Source of the DNA: an uncultured Rikenellaceae bacterium
GTDB taxonomy: Bacteria > Bacteroidota > Bacteroidia > Bacteroidales > Rikenellaceae
Direction of reading: 5' to 3'
Length of the DNA stretch: 64,000 nt
Assembly: GCA_946486375.1 (NCBI GenBank)
Contig: CAMLTW010000005.1
Location: 1 to 64,000 of the forward strand
Positions 28,479-36,848 of this stretch are shown here, one piece after another (position 1 is the first letter of the stretch; every line of letters starts with the position of its first letter). The notes under the pieces are model-generated. The model made no database searches and was not told the DNA's origin. It worked only from the letters and a program-made list of their open reading frames with translations. Position numbers and translations under genes: made by a program.

Positions 28479-30140
28479 TTAATCCCTTTTTTCTTCCGTC
28501 GAACCGGCAGGCGCCTCTCCGTCCTTCTCTCGCCTTTTCCGGCTCAAACGCGGGAACACGCTTCCCGTACTCTCGTCGGGGCCGAGCCGAATTTGTTTCC
28601 GCATGATCATCGCGCCGGCCACGAGCATGACGGCGAACAGCACCGCAAAAAGAAAGAAGGTCACGATCACCGCCGAAGTGTTCAGGCGGGTAACCGAAGC
28701 CACCGTCGGGAGCAAATCCTGAATCGTCCAGGGCTGGCGTCCCACTTCGGCCACCACCCATCCGGCCATCCCGGCCAGATAGGCCAGCGGTATCGACCAC
28801 AGCATGATCCGCAGCCACCAGCGGTAACGTTCCAAACGCCCCCGCTTCCAGAGCCAAAGATTGACGGCGAACAGCAGAATGAAGAAAAAACCCAGCCCCA
28901 CCATCACCCGGAAACTGTAAAACACCAATCCCACGTTCGGAACGATGTCCTCGGGCGACACCAGATAACCGTATCCGAAATACCGGAAATACTCCTGCAG
29001 GAATTCCCGTCCCTGCGGTGTTCCTGTATCGAACAGGGCCGCCACTTCCGCCGCCGTACGCTCATCTCCCGCCTTCCGTGCCTGCCGGTATCGGGCCAGT
29101 TCCCCGATAGCCGTCCGTCCCCGTTCCATCTTTTCGGCAGCGGAAAGAATGCCCTGTTCCGGATTGCCCTTCACCAGGTCGTTGATCCCCGCCACATAAG
29201 CCTGCGGATCGCGGTAACCGATCCGGGACAGCAGCCCCGGAACCTCGAAGCTGAAATAATAGTTGCCTTTTCCGCCTGCGCGCTCCGCTTCCGGTCGCAA
29301 CACACCGAACACGGTCAGTCCCGCTTCCCGGCTCCCGTCGTAAAGGGCCTCCATCGCCGCCAGCTTCATCGGCTGATGCCGGGCCACTTCCACGCCCGAA
29401 CGGTCTCCCGACGTAGCCAGCAGCAACGAGCAGACCAGTCCGAAGACGGAAGCGATCCCGATGCTTTTCCGGGCCAGTTCCTCTTCCCGGCGGCGAAGCA
29501 GGAACCAGGCGCTGATCCCGGCCACGAATACCGCCGACAGAACATATCCCGACAGAACGGTATGAAAAAACTTGTTGATCGCCACCGGCGAAAACAGCAC
29601 GTCCCAGAAGGAGGTCATCTCGTTCCGGGCCGTCTCGATGTTGAATGTCATTCCGACGGGATACTGCATCCAGGCGTTTGCCACCAGTATCCACAGGGCC
29701 GACAGGCTGGCTCCGAACGCCACCATCCAGGTAGCGGTCAGGTGGAACCCTTTGGAAACCCGATCCCAGCCGAAAAACATCACGGCGAAAAAGGTGGCTT
29801 CCAGGAAGAAGGCGGTGATTCCTTCGATGGCCAGCGGGGCTCCGAAAATGTCCCCTACGAAGTAAGAATAGTTCGACCAGTTGGTGCCGAATTCGAATTC
29901 GAGGATCAGCCCCGTCGCTACCCCGATGGCGAAATTGATTCCGAACAGACGCATCCAGAAACGGGTGGTTCGTTTCCAGAATTCGTTCCCCGTCCGGTAG
30001 TAGAAAGTTTCCATGATGGCACAAAGGAATCCCAGCCCCAGGGTCAGCGGAACGAAAATCCAGTGATACATCGCCGTCATGGCGAACTGGGCCCGCGACC
30101 AGTCCACCAAAGGCATCAAATCGGCTGTCGACAAGGTCAT
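28479..30140 (-). CDS. cydA: Cytochrome bd ubiquinol oxidase subunit I
   Basis: The 553-residue subunit carries the hemes b558, b595 and d and oxidises quinol. Candidate heme ligands are the His in MYHWIFVPLTLGLGFLCAI and the His in KFFHTVLSGYVLSAVF. The quinol-binding Q loop starts with GDRSGVEVARHQPMKLAAME and is long (about residues 245-395), as in Bacteroidota CydA. The start codon overlaps the stop of the small DUF4492 gene by 4 bases (ATGA), so the two are translationally coupled; cydB follows. Confidence 0.95.
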   Translation of the reverse strand: MTLSTADLMPLVDWSRAQFAMTAMYHWIFVPLTLGLGFLCAIMETFYYRTGNEFWKRTTRFWMRLFGINFAIGVATGLILEFEFGTNWSNYSYFVGDIFGAPLAIEGITAFFLEATFFAVMFFGWDRVSKGFHLTATWMVAFGASLSALWILVANAWMQYPVGMTFNIETARNEMTSFWDVLFSPVAINKFFHTVLSGYVLSAVFVAGISAWFLLRRREEELARKSIGIASVFGLVCSLLLATSGDRSGVEVARHQPMKLAAMEALYDGSREAGLTVFGVLRPEAERAGGKGNYYFSFEVPGLLSRIGYRDPQAYVAGINDLVKGNPEQGILSAAEKMERGRTAIGELARYRQARKAGDERTAAEVAALFDTGTPQGREFLQEYFRYFGYGYLVSPEDIVPNVGLVFYSFRVMVGLGFFFILLFAVNLWLWKRGRLERYRWWLRIMLWSIPLAYLAGMAGWVVAEVGRQPWTIQDLLPTVASVTRLNTSAVIVTFFLFAVLFAVMLVAGAMIMRKQIRLGPDESTGSVFPRLSRKRREKDGEAPAGSTEEKRD

Positions 30141-30370
30141 TTTTCTTTCGGGTTTACGGTGGTTGTCAATTGCTCCATCACGTGCTCGGCTCTCTCACGG
30201 TCGCTTCCCAGCCGGCCGAGCACATCCGGAAAGAAGAAAAGGCGGAGTATGCCGAACATCACGAACAGTTTGATCAGGATCAACAGCCACAAAACGCGTC
30301 CCAGAGTCATGCTCCGAAACCCGTCCCGATAAAACGCCCATATCCGACCCGGAACCGTCCTGCCTTTCAT
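30137..30370 (-). CDS. Small DUF4492 membrane protein, first gene of the cyd operon
   Basis: A 77-residue protein with one strong membrane helix (LWLLILIKLFVMFGILRLFF) between charged ends. Small DUF4492 proteins are regularly found directly before cydA in Bacteroidales. A role as an accessory subunit or assembly factor of cytochrome bd, like CydX in Proteobacteria, is a reasonable inference but not shown by sequence. The ATG at 30370 is chosen because it starts just before MKGRTVPGRIWAFYRDG and lies 24 bases after a strong promoter box. Its stop overlaps the cydA start. Confidence 0.82.
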   Translation of the reverse strand: MKGRTVPGRIWAFYRDGFRSMTLGRVLWLLILIKLFVMFGILRLFFFPDVLGRLGSDRERAEHVMEQLTTTVNPKEK

Positions 30371-30393
30371 CACCGGTGTTTTAAAAAGCGAAC

Positions 30394-30425
30394 CAAATAT
30401 AAAGCCATTCGGACAAACGGACAAA
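30394..30425 (-). promoter_or_regulatory. Promoter of the DUF4492-cydA-cydB operon
   Basis: Leftward TTTG (30422-30425), a 20-base spacer and TATATTTG (30394-30401): both elements of the Bacteroidota consensus at ideal distance, 24 bases before the DUF4492 start. A second TTTG at 30414-30417 is too close to serve. Confidence 0.8.
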
Positions 30426-30485
30426 AGACGGAACTTCGCACGAATCCCGCCTTTCTCCCTGCGTACGGCAAGCACTACTTCCGTC

Positions 30486-31310
30486 TCAGACCATCCCCTC
30501 GAGCAGGCCGGCCATCTCCCGTTGCATTTCCCGCGCACGCTCTCCGGCGACACGAGCAAAATTCACGCCGTTATCCGCATAGATAATGGCCCGCGAGGAA
30601 TTAACCAAAAGCCCGCATCTGTCATTCATGCCGTAGCGGGCTACTTCCGACAGGCTCCCGCCCTGGGCCCCCACTCCGGGAACCAACAGAAAATGACGGG
30701 GGGCGATTTTCCGGATGCCTTCCAACATCTCGGCCCGGGTGGCTCCCACGACATACATCAGGTTGTCCTCCGTTCCCCATTCCAGAGAAGTGCGGATCAC
30801 CTGTTCATACAGGTACGTTCCGTTTTCCAGCTTCAGCATCTCGAAATCCTCGGCCGACGGGTTGGACGTCAGGGCCAGCAACACGGCCCATTTCCCCTCG
30901 TATTCCAGAAAGGGCGCCACGGTATCCCGTCCCATGTACGGCGACAGGGTCACGGCATCCACCTGCATGGACGAAAAGAAAGCCCGGGCATACATCCCCG
31001 ACGTATTCCCGATGTCGCCCCGTTTCGCGTCGGCGATCACCAGAACCTCCGGATATCGGTCCCGGATGTATTTGACGGTCTTCACGAGCGACTGCCATCC
31101 CAGAGCTCCGCCCGATTCGTAAAAAGCCGCATTGGGTTTGTAACACACCGTATAGGCGGCCGTCGCATCGACGATGGCCCGATTGAATTCGAACACCGGG
31201 TCTTCATGGATCATCAGGTGCTGCGGAATCTTTTTCACGTCGGTGTCCAGCCCGACGCACAGGAAACTGCGTTTGGCCCTGATCTGCTCGTATAATTGCG
31301 TTGCATTCAT
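30486..31310 (-). CDS. pyrF: Orotidine 5'-phosphate decarboxylase
   Basis: PyrF makes UMP from OMP, the last step of pyrimidine synthesis. The 274-residue product belongs to the longer form seen in Bacteroidota and Actinobacteria. Conserved stretches are FLCVGLDTDVKKIP, VCYKPNAAFYESGG and VIADAKRGDIGNTSGMYA, the last carrying the catalytic Lys-Asp residues. The phosphate loop appears as LVPGVGAQGGSLSEV. ATG 31310 is chosen because MNATQLYEQI matches the usual N-terminus. A weak leftward box (TATCTTTA, 31375-31382) lies upstream. Confidence 0.94.
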   Translation of the reverse strand: MNATQLYEQIRAKRSFLCVGLDTDVKKIPQHLMIHEDPVFEFNRAIVDATAAYTVCYKPNAAFYESGGALGWQSLVKTVKYIRDRYPEVLVIADAKRGDIGNTSGMYARAFFSSMQVDAVTLSPYMGRDTVAPFLEYEGKWAVLLALTSNPSAEDFEMLKLENGTYLYEQVIRTSLEWGTEDNLMYVVGATRAEMLEGIRKIAPRHFLLVPGVGAQGGSLSEVARYGMNDRCGLLVNSSRAIIYADNGVNFARVAGERAREMQREMAGLLEGMV

Positions 31311-31461
31311 CTTATTCCTCCTTCGGCCCGGCGACCACGCTGACCGTTTACCGTGATCCCCGGAAATCTTTCCGTAAAGATAGAAGAAATTTCTCATCGC
31401 AAACAGCCGTGCCCGGAAAAAAGAATGAAATCGCGTTTCCGGCCTCTGGGAAACGAAAAAT

Positions 31462-31488
31462 AAAAAGCCCGGAGTTGGAACTCCGGGC
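31462..31488 (-). terminator. Intrinsic terminator after prfA
   Basis: GCCCGGAGT (31467-31475) pairs with ACTCCGGGC (31480-31488) around a 4-base loop, then leftward five T (A run 31462-31466). It lies 25 bases past the prfA stop. Confidence 0.88.
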
Positions 31489-31513
31489 CGACGCGGATAT
31501 TCCGCTTCCTTTG

Positions 31514-32599
31514 CTATTCTTCGCTCGCCTTCAAGCGTTCGGCATTTTCGGCCACCTGCAAGTGATCGATGAAATCCTGGATGTCTCCGTCCATGACCGC
31601 GGGCAGGTTGTAAACCGTATAGTTGATCCGGTGGTCGGTCACCCGTCCCTGCGGATAGTTGTACGTCCGGATTTTAGCCGACCGGTCGCCCGTGGAAACC
31701 AGCGTTTTGCGCATCCCGGCAATTTCATCGAGGTATTTCTGGTATTCGATATTGAAAATCCGGGTGCGCAGTTCCTCCAGCGCTTTGTCGAAATTCTTGA
31801 GCTGCGACTTCTGATCCTGGCACTGCACCACGATCCCCGTCGGAATGTGGGTCAGGCGGATGGCGGAATAGGTGGTGTTCACCGACTGTCCTCCCGGCCC
31901 CGATGCGCAGAAGGTATCTTTGCGGATATCCTCCATCTTCAGGTCGATGTCGAATTCCTCCGCTTCCGGCAGGACGGCCACGGAAGCCGCCGAGGTATGG
32001 ATGCGCCCCTGGGTTTCGGTCTGCGGCACGCGCTGTACCCGATGCACTCCGGATTCGTATTTGAGCACTCCGTAGGCCCCTTCCGCGTTGACCTTCATCA
32101 CGATTTCCTTGTATCCTCCCGCGCTCCCTTCGCTCATGTTGTTGATCTCGTACTTCCACCCTTTCTTTTCCAGAAACTTGGTGTACATCCGGAACAGGTC
32201 GCCGGCGAAGATAGCCGCTTCGTCCCCTCCGGTACCTCCTCGGATTTCCACGATGGCATTCTTGCGATCCTGCGGATCGGCGGGGATCAGCAGCAGTTTG
32301 ATCTCTTCTTCCAGCCCGGCGAGCAGCGGTTCGAGTTCGTCGACCTCGGCCTTGGCCATCTCCCGCATCTCCTCGTCCTTTTCGGTCTGAAGCAAGTCCT
32401 TCGCCTGCATCAGGTTGTTGTAAGCCGTCCGGTAACGTTCGCTCGTGCGAACGATAGGCTCCAGTTCCTTGTACTCCTTGTTGAGGGCCACGAATTTCTT
32501 CATGTCCCCGATCACTTCCGGATCGGTCATCTGCTGGCCGATTTCTTCGTATTTGAGTTTGATGCCGTCGAGCCGCGACAATATCGAATGATCTGACAT
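31514..32599 (-). CDS. prfA: Peptide chain release factor 1
   Basis: RF1 reads UAA and UAG and triggers peptide release. The 361-residue product has the GGQ motif in CASGPGGQSVNTTYSAIR and the RF1-type codon-reading region HRVQRVPQTETQGRIHTS, where PQT takes the place of the PxT motif. SDHSILSRLDGIKLKYEEI at the start matches family N-termini, so ATG 32599 is chosen over the longer frame. It has its own promoter box and terminator. Confidence 0.96.
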   Translation of the reverse strand: MSDHSILSRLDGIKLKYEEIGQQMTDPEVIGDMKKFVALNKEYKELEPIVRTSERYRTAYNNLMQAKDLLQTEKDEEMREMAKAEVDELEPLLAGLEEEIKLLLIPADPQDRKNAIVEIRGGTGGDEAAIFAGDLFRMYTKFLEKKGWKYEINNMSEGSAGGYKEIVMKVNAEGAYGVLKYESGVHRVQRVPQTETQGRIHTSAASVAVLPEAEEFDIDLKMEDIRKDTFCASGPGGQSVNTTYSAIRLTHIPTGIVVQCQDQKSQLKNFDKALEELRTRIFNIEYQKYLDEIAGMRKTLVSTGDRSAKIRTYNYPQGRVTDHRINYTVYNLPAVMDGDIQDFIDHLQVAENAERLKASEE

Positions 32600-32619
32600 A
32601 CCGTATAATTTTCGTGGAG

Positions 32620-32627
32620 CAAAGATA
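32620..32627 (-). promoter_or_regulatory. Promoter -7 box of prfA
   Basis: Leftward TATCTTTG, a perfect TAnnTTTG, 20 bases before the prfA ATG. No well-spaced TTTG at -33 was seen. Confidence 0.6.
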
Positions 32628-32643
32628 AGCATTTATGGCAAAA

Positions 32644-32677
32644 AAACAGTCCGCAAACCCGGGTTTGCGGACTGTTT
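32644..32677 (-). terminator. Terminator formed by a 34-base perfect palindrome
   Basis: AAACAGTCCGCAAACCC (32644-32660) is followed directly by its exact complement GGGTTTGCGGACTGTTT (32661-32677). In RNA this folds to a long hairpin, with T runs on both sides, so it can end transcripts from either direction. It lies 25 bases past the stop of the leftward LTPxEQ-repeat gene. Confidence 0.8.
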
Positions 32678-32702
32678 CCCCACTTAACCTAACTAACCTC
32701 TT

Positions 32703-33446
32703 CTAATATCTGGCGGCGCCTCTTCCGCCCTGACGGCCCTGACCGTTTCTCATGCCCCGGTTCTGCTGCATTTTCTGCTGATACATCCTGTACCGTTCCG
32801 CTCCCACGACGGCCTCGATCTGACGGTTTTCATCCATCCGGATCGCGTTCATCCTTTCGCGCGCTCCGTTCCGGTCGCCCGACCGCATCAGCCGCGACAT
32901 TTCCTCCCGGCTTTTCTGCAGGATGGCGCCCACTTTAGCCTGTTCTTCCGGCGTCAGATTCATGGCCCGCGTCATGTTGGCCAGACGCGAAGCCACCATC
33001 CGATCGGCATTGGCTCCACCGCCGGTGCCGACAACCACCACACGCCGCTGCGGGGCATAAGAAGTGTGCCGTCCGGTCGTCTTCACCGCTTCAGTTCCGG
33101 TAGGACGTGCCAGCCGGGGATTGTTCTGCATGTTTTTCGCCTGAGCCTTCCACGCCTTGTAACGTGCCAGTCCTACCACTTCTTCGATCTGACGGCGTTC
33201 TTTCCGGGCCAGATTCACCAGCCGACGCTGCGATGCTCCGGAAACGACCATATCCGCCCGTTCCTGCTGAATGTCCCTTACGATGGCTGCCACTTTCGCC
33301 TGTTCCGCCGGCGTAAGATCCATGGCTTCCGTCATGGCCGCCACCTGTACCTCCGTGGCAAGATCCGGGCTGGGACGACGCACCTGCGCGGTAAGCACGC
33401 TGGTCGCGGCAAAAGAAGCGATCAATAAAAAGATTCTGGTTTTCAT
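32703..33446 (-). CDS. Secreted protein with duplicated LTPxEQ (Spy/CpxP-like) domain
   Basis: The 247-residue product has a signal peptide (MKTRIFLLIASFAATSVLTA) and two related helical domains. Domain 1 (about 36-108) has AMDLTPAEQAKVAAIV and RQIEEVVGLARYKAW. Domain 2 (about 156-230) has AMNLTPEEQAKVGAIL and RQIEAVVGAERYRMY. The two clearly arose by duplication. The LTPxEQ pattern recalls the LTxxQ motif of the periplasmic chaperones Spy and CpxP, so an envelope stress or chaperone role is possible, but this is inference. The tail is rich in Arg, Gly and Gln. No promoter box was clear; a palindromic terminator follows. Confidence 0.65.
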   Translation of the reverse strand: MKTRIFLLIASFAATSVLTAQVRRPSPDLATEVQVAAMTEAMDLTPAEQAKVAAIVRDIQQERADMVVSGASQRRLVNLARKERRQIEEVVGLARYKAWKAQAKNMQNNPRLARPTGTEAVKTTGRHTSYAPQRRVVVVGTGGGANADRMVASRLANMTRAMNLTPEEQAKVGAILQKSREEMSRLMRSGDRNGARERMNAIRMDENRQIEAVVGAERYRMYQQKMQQNRGMRNGQGRQGGRGAARY

Positions 33447-33567
33447 ACCTGTTCTCTGTTAAAAGTTAATTTTGATTGTTACAAACTTCTTCCTTTAACA
33501 AAAAACATACAAATAAAATAGATCAACCCGCTTTTTTCGTAGATAAACCCGAAACGGCGACCCAACG

Positions 33568-33593
33568 AAAACCGGAACCCTTTCGGATTCCGG
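33568..33593 (-). terminator. Intrinsic terminator after guaB
   Basis: Read leftward, CCGGAATCC and GGGTTCCGG pair around a GAAA tetraloop (33572-33593), followed by TTTT. It is about 115 bases past the guaB stop; no gene lies between. Confidence 0.7.
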
Positions 33594-33706
33594 CCTCAGT
33601 TTTAATAAATTTCAGTGGAACAATATATATAACAGATAATTTCTCTTCCGACTTGCCTCCGCTCCGGTCTTCCGTTTCCGGATGTATCTCCGGAGCCGGG
33701 GAAAAA

Positions 33707-35179
33707 TCATTCTCCCCGGCTGTAATTCGGAGCCTCCCGCGTGATCGCCACATCATGGGGATGACTCTCCAGCATGCCCGATCCCGTGATCCGGATGAAT
33801 TTAGCCTTTTTCAGGGCTTCCAGGTTCGCCGCTCCGCAGTAGCCCATCCCGGCCCGCAAACCGCCGACCAACTGGTAAACGACTTCAGACAGCCGTCCCT
33901 TATACGGCACCCGTGCGGCAATGCCCTCCGGAACCAACTTTTTCACATCGTCTTCCGCATCCTGAAAATAACGGTCTTTCGATCCCTTCTGCATCGCTTC
34001 CAGCGACCCCATTCCCCGGTAAGACTTGAATTTTCGTCCGTTATAAATGATGGTCTCTCCCGGCGATTCCTCCACTCCGGCAAGCAGCGAACCGGCCATG
34101 ACCGAATCGGCTCCGGCCGCCAGCGCCTTGACGATGTCTCCCGAATACCGGAGTCCCCCGTCCGCAATGACGGGAATTCCCGTTCCCTTCAATGCTTTCG
34201 CCACTTCATAGATGGCCGACAACTGGGGCACACCCACGCCGGCAATGACACGCGTGGTACAAATCGACCCCGGTCCGATCCCCACTTTCACCCCGTCTGC
34301 ACCGTTTTCGGCCAGGTACCGCGCCGCTTCGCCCGTAGCGATATTTCCTACCACCACGTCCAGTTCCGGATACTTCGCCTTCACTTTCTTCAATACCTCG
34401 ACCACCCCCTTGGAGTGCCCGTGAGCCGTGTCGATCACGATCGCGTCCACCTGGGCATCGTACAAAGCGGCCACCCGTTCCATCGTATCCCACGTCACAC
34501 CCACTCCCGCAGCCACCCGCAACCGGCCCCGGCTGTCCTTGCAGGAATTCGGATTGTCCTTCACCTGCGTGATATCCCGATACGTCAGCAGACCGATCAG
34601 TTTTCCTTCCCCGTCCACCACCGGCAACTTTTCGATCTTGTTCTGCAACAGGATTTCGGCCGCATTCTGCAGGTCGGTCTTACGGGTAGTCACCAATCCC
34701 CGGCTGGTCATCACTTCCCGGATGGATTTTTCCATGTCCTGCTGAAAACGCAAATCGCGGTTGGTCACGATCCCGACCAGCCGGTTATCCCCTTCCACCA
34801 CCGGGATACCCCCGATTTTGTGCTCTTTCATCAATTGAAGGGCATCCCCCACGGTATTGCCGGGAGCGATGGTCACCGGATCGTAGATCATTCCGTTTTC
34901 CGCCCGTTTCACCTTCCTTACCTGCGCCGCCTGACGTTCGATGGACATGTTCTTGTGAATCACTCCGATCCCGCCTTCACGCGCGATGGCGATAGCCAGT
35001 TCGGCTTCGGTCACCGTATCCATGGCCGCCGATACGATCGGGGTATTGAGAATCACATTCCGGGAAAAACGGGAAGCGATGTCCACGTTCCGGGGCAGTA
35101 CCTCCGAATAAGCGGGAACCAACAATACGTCGTCAAAAGTAAGGCCTTCGGCAAGAATCCGGTCGTTCGCGAATGACAT
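33707..35179 (-). CDS. guaB: IMP dehydrogenase
   Basis: GuaB oxidises IMP to XMP with NAD+, the committed step to GMP. The 490-residue product has the catalytic barrel split by a pair of CBS domains (about residues 95-210, for example [17 protein letters not shown]). The catalytic loop is [20 protein letters not shown] with the active Cys. The phosphate site is [18 protein letters not shown], and the flap is [18 protein letters not shown]. Together with purA in this window both branches from IMP are covered. ATG start 19 bases after a TATCTTTG box. Confidence 0.97.
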   Translation of the reverse strand: MSFANDRILAEGLTFDDVLLVPAYSEVLPRNVDIASRFSRNVILNTPIVSAAMDTVTEAELAIAIAREGGIGVIHKNMSIERQAAQVRKVKRAENGMIYDPVTIAPGNTVGDALQLMKEHKIGGIPVVEGDNRLVGIVTNRDLRFQQDMEKSIREVMTSRGLVTTRKTDLQNAAEILLQNKIEKLPVVDGEGKLIGLLTYRDITQVKDNPNSCKDSRGRLRVAAGVGVTWDTMERVAALYDAQVDAIVIDTAHGHSKGVVEVLKKVKAKYPELDVVVGNIATGEAARYLAENGADGVKVGIGPGSICTTRVIAGVGVPQLSAIYEVAKALKGTGIPVIADGGLRYSGDIVKALAAGADSVMAGSLLAGVEESPGETIIYNGRKFKSYRGMGSLEAMQKGSKDRYFQDAEDDVKKLVPEGIAARVPYKGRLSEVVYQLVGGLRAGMGYCGAANLEALKKAKFIRITGSGMLESHPHDVAITREAPNYSRGE

Positions 35180-35197
35180 GGGTAAAAAAATTTAGGG

Positions 35198-35205
35198 CAA
35201 AGATA
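35198..35205 (-). promoter_or_regulatory. Promoter -7 box of guaB
   Basis: Leftward TATCTTTG, a perfect TAnnTTTG, 18 bases before the guaB start codon. Confidence 0.6.
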
Positions 35206-35244
35206 GAGAATTTTATCTTTTTCGAGGAATATCCGGGCCGAATT

Positions 35245-36096
35245 TTACATCCCTGTTTCCGGAACCGCCCATGAAATACCTTGCGGAACGCTACGGAAAC
35301 GCACAAGGACGTCTTTTCCGGATTCCGGCGAAACATTCCCGGCGGCGGAAAGGATCATCTTCGAACCTTTTACCGTTATCGCTCCGACACCTCTTTCCTT
35401 TTTCCCGGCATGCAAAAAATCCTTCGCATCCCGGATTTCAACGCTGTACCGTCCGTCCGGCGGCAGCAATTTGGCCGGTTCGGGCGAAACCAGCTCCCCC
35501 GTTTCGCTGTTCCATGCGCCCGACACAAAGTAAGGAGCACCCAAATATTTTTCCGCCATAACCAAGTCTCCCGCCTCGATCAACTTCCGAACGGTCGTCG
35601 AACTCACCTTTCCCGCATCGACCCCGTAATGGGGAATCTCGTACAATTCGAAACCGTACTTCTGTCGCAACCGTTCCAGATATCCGAAATCCCCCTCCCG
35701 GTTGTGTCCGAAATGGTGGTTGTAACCTACGATCAGGGTTTTGGCGCCTACACCCTCCAACAAGTAATCCCGTGTAAAATCATAAGATGACAGCCGGCTG
35801 AAAGCCTGCGTAAAAGGTATGACGAAAAGATGATCGATCCCTACCGATTCGAGCAGAAGGATTTTTTCGGGCAGGGAATTCAAAAGTCGGAGGCTGCGGT
35901 CTTCGGGATGAAGCACCTGGCGCGGATGCGGGCTGAACGTCACGACCACGCTTTCCCCCTCTTTCCCGGCGGCCAGTTCCTTCACGGTTTCCAGCAACCG
36001 ACGGTGCCCCACGTGAACCCCGTCATAGGAACCGACGGTCACCACCGGGCGGCGGAGGCGTCCCCGTATTTCTTCCAAAGACCGATATACGTTCAT
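35245..36096 (-). CDS. ribF: RibF-like FAD synthetase, apparently without a functional riboflavin kinase domain
   Basis: RibF normally is bifunctional: an N-terminal FMN adenylyltransferase and a C-terminal riboflavin kinase. In this 283-residue product the first domain is intact: GSYDGVHVGHRRLL (nucleotidyltransferase motif), VVTFSPHPRQVL, IVGYNHHFGHNREGDFGYL and SSTTVRKLIEAGDL. After about residue 185 the expected kinase signatures (a GxPTAN-type motif and a later Glu-containing motif) are not visible; the ~100-residue tail is different. So it probably makes FAD from FMN only, and another protein must phosphorylate riboflavin. ATG 36096 overlaps the rex stop by 4 bases, which fixes the start. 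Confidence 0.82.
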   Translation of the reverse strand: MNVYRSLEEIRGRLRRPVVTVGSYDGVHVGHRRLLETVKELAAGKEGESVVVTFSPHPRQVLHPEDRSLRLLNSLPEKILLLESVGIDHLFVIPFTQAFSRLSSYDFTRDYLLEGVGAKTLIVGYNHHFGHNREGDFGYLERLRQKYGFELYEIPHYGVDAGKVSSTTVRKLIEAGDLVMAEKYLGAPYFVSGAWNSETGELVSPEPAKLLPPDGRYSVEIRDAKDFLHAGKKERGVGAITVKGSKMILSAAGNVSPESGKDVLVRFRSVPQGISWAVPETGM

Positions 36097-36749
36097 TTTC
36101 TTTTCAGGGCCTCGCACTCCTTGACGAAATAAGCCACCTTCTCCAACAGCGTGATGATGTCGTAATCCTCTACATAAATCCCTTCCGGAAAATTCAGCGG
36201 TTTGGACGTGAAATTCAAAACGCCCCGGATGCCCGCCTTGATGATGGGTTCCACGAACGTGGTGGCCACGGAAGTCGGGGAAGAAAGAAGAATGATCTTG
36301 ATGTTGTGTTTGCGCACCTTCTCCTGAAATTCATCGAAATGGTAACAGGGCACTCCTGCAATCGTCCGGTTCACTTTCTCCGGGTCGATGTCGAAAGCGG
36401 CGGTGATTTTCAGTTTGGAGCGTTTTCCCGTAAAATACCCCGTCACCGCCTGGCCGATATTGCCCATCCCCACGACCCCGATGTTCATGACATTGCGATC
36501 GTCCAGGATATCCCCGATGAACTCCACGAGCACCCGCGCATCGTATCCCCGTTTGGTATCGCTCGAAAATCCGATCAGCATCAGATCGCGGCGCACCTGC
36601 ACGGCAGTGATTCCGTGTATTCCGGCCAGCGTGTGCGAATAAAGGTGGGTAATCCCCTTATCGAGGCAGTCGAGCAGTGTCCGCCGGTACTCGCTCAGAC
36701 GCTCTATCGTTCGCTCCGGAATATTATTGGGCACAAAATTGATCGACAT
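36093..36749 (-). CDS. rex: Redox-sensing transcriptional repressor Rex
   Basis: Rex senses the NADH/NAD+ ratio and represses fermentation and respiration genes when NADH is low. The 218-residue product has an N-terminal winged helix (RTIERLSEYRRTLLDCL, GITAVQVRRDLMLIGFS) and a C-terminal Rossmann domain with VGMGNIGQAVTGYF for NAD(H). The closing helix YFVKECEALK swaps between partners in the dimer. It is cotranscribed with ribF (4-base overlap), pairing NADH sensing with flavin supply. Copy B of the leader element lies directly upstream. Targets could include the cyd genes in this window, but no clear Rex operator was found. Confidence 0.94.
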   Translation of the reverse strand: MSINFVPNNIPERTIERLSEYRRTLLDCLDKGITHLYSHTLAGIHGITAVQVRRDLMLIGFSSDTKRGYDARVLVEFIGDILDDRNVMNIGVVGMGNIGQAVTGYFTGKRSKLKITAAFDIDPEKVNRTIAGVPCYHFDEFQEKVRKHNIKIILLSSPTSVATTFVEPIIKAGIRGVLNFTSKPLNFPEGIYVEDYDIITLLEKVAYFVKECEALKRK

Positions 36750-36768
36750 ATGGAATCGATTTCAGGCG

Positions 36769-36841
36769 CAAAGACAGGGCAAGCCGAGGGCAGAACCAGG
36801 CACAGCCTATCCAAGCGAAGGTTTATCCTGATGCAAAGATA
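36769..36841 (-). promoter_or_regulatory. Promoter and conserved leader element, copy B (upstream of rex-ribF)
   Basis: Read leftward: TATCTTTG (36841-36834) followed by CA, then GGATA starting exactly 13 bases after the box start (36828). A second GGATA lies at 36812 in CGCTTGGATAGG, then GGCTTGCCC and a second box TGTCTTTG (36776-36769), 65 bases from the first. The same order and nearly the same spacing occur upstream of rpiB (copy A). The rex ATG lies 20 bases after the second box. No -33 TTTG is evident for the first box. Confidence 0.6.
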
Positions 36842-36848
36842 GGAAAAA

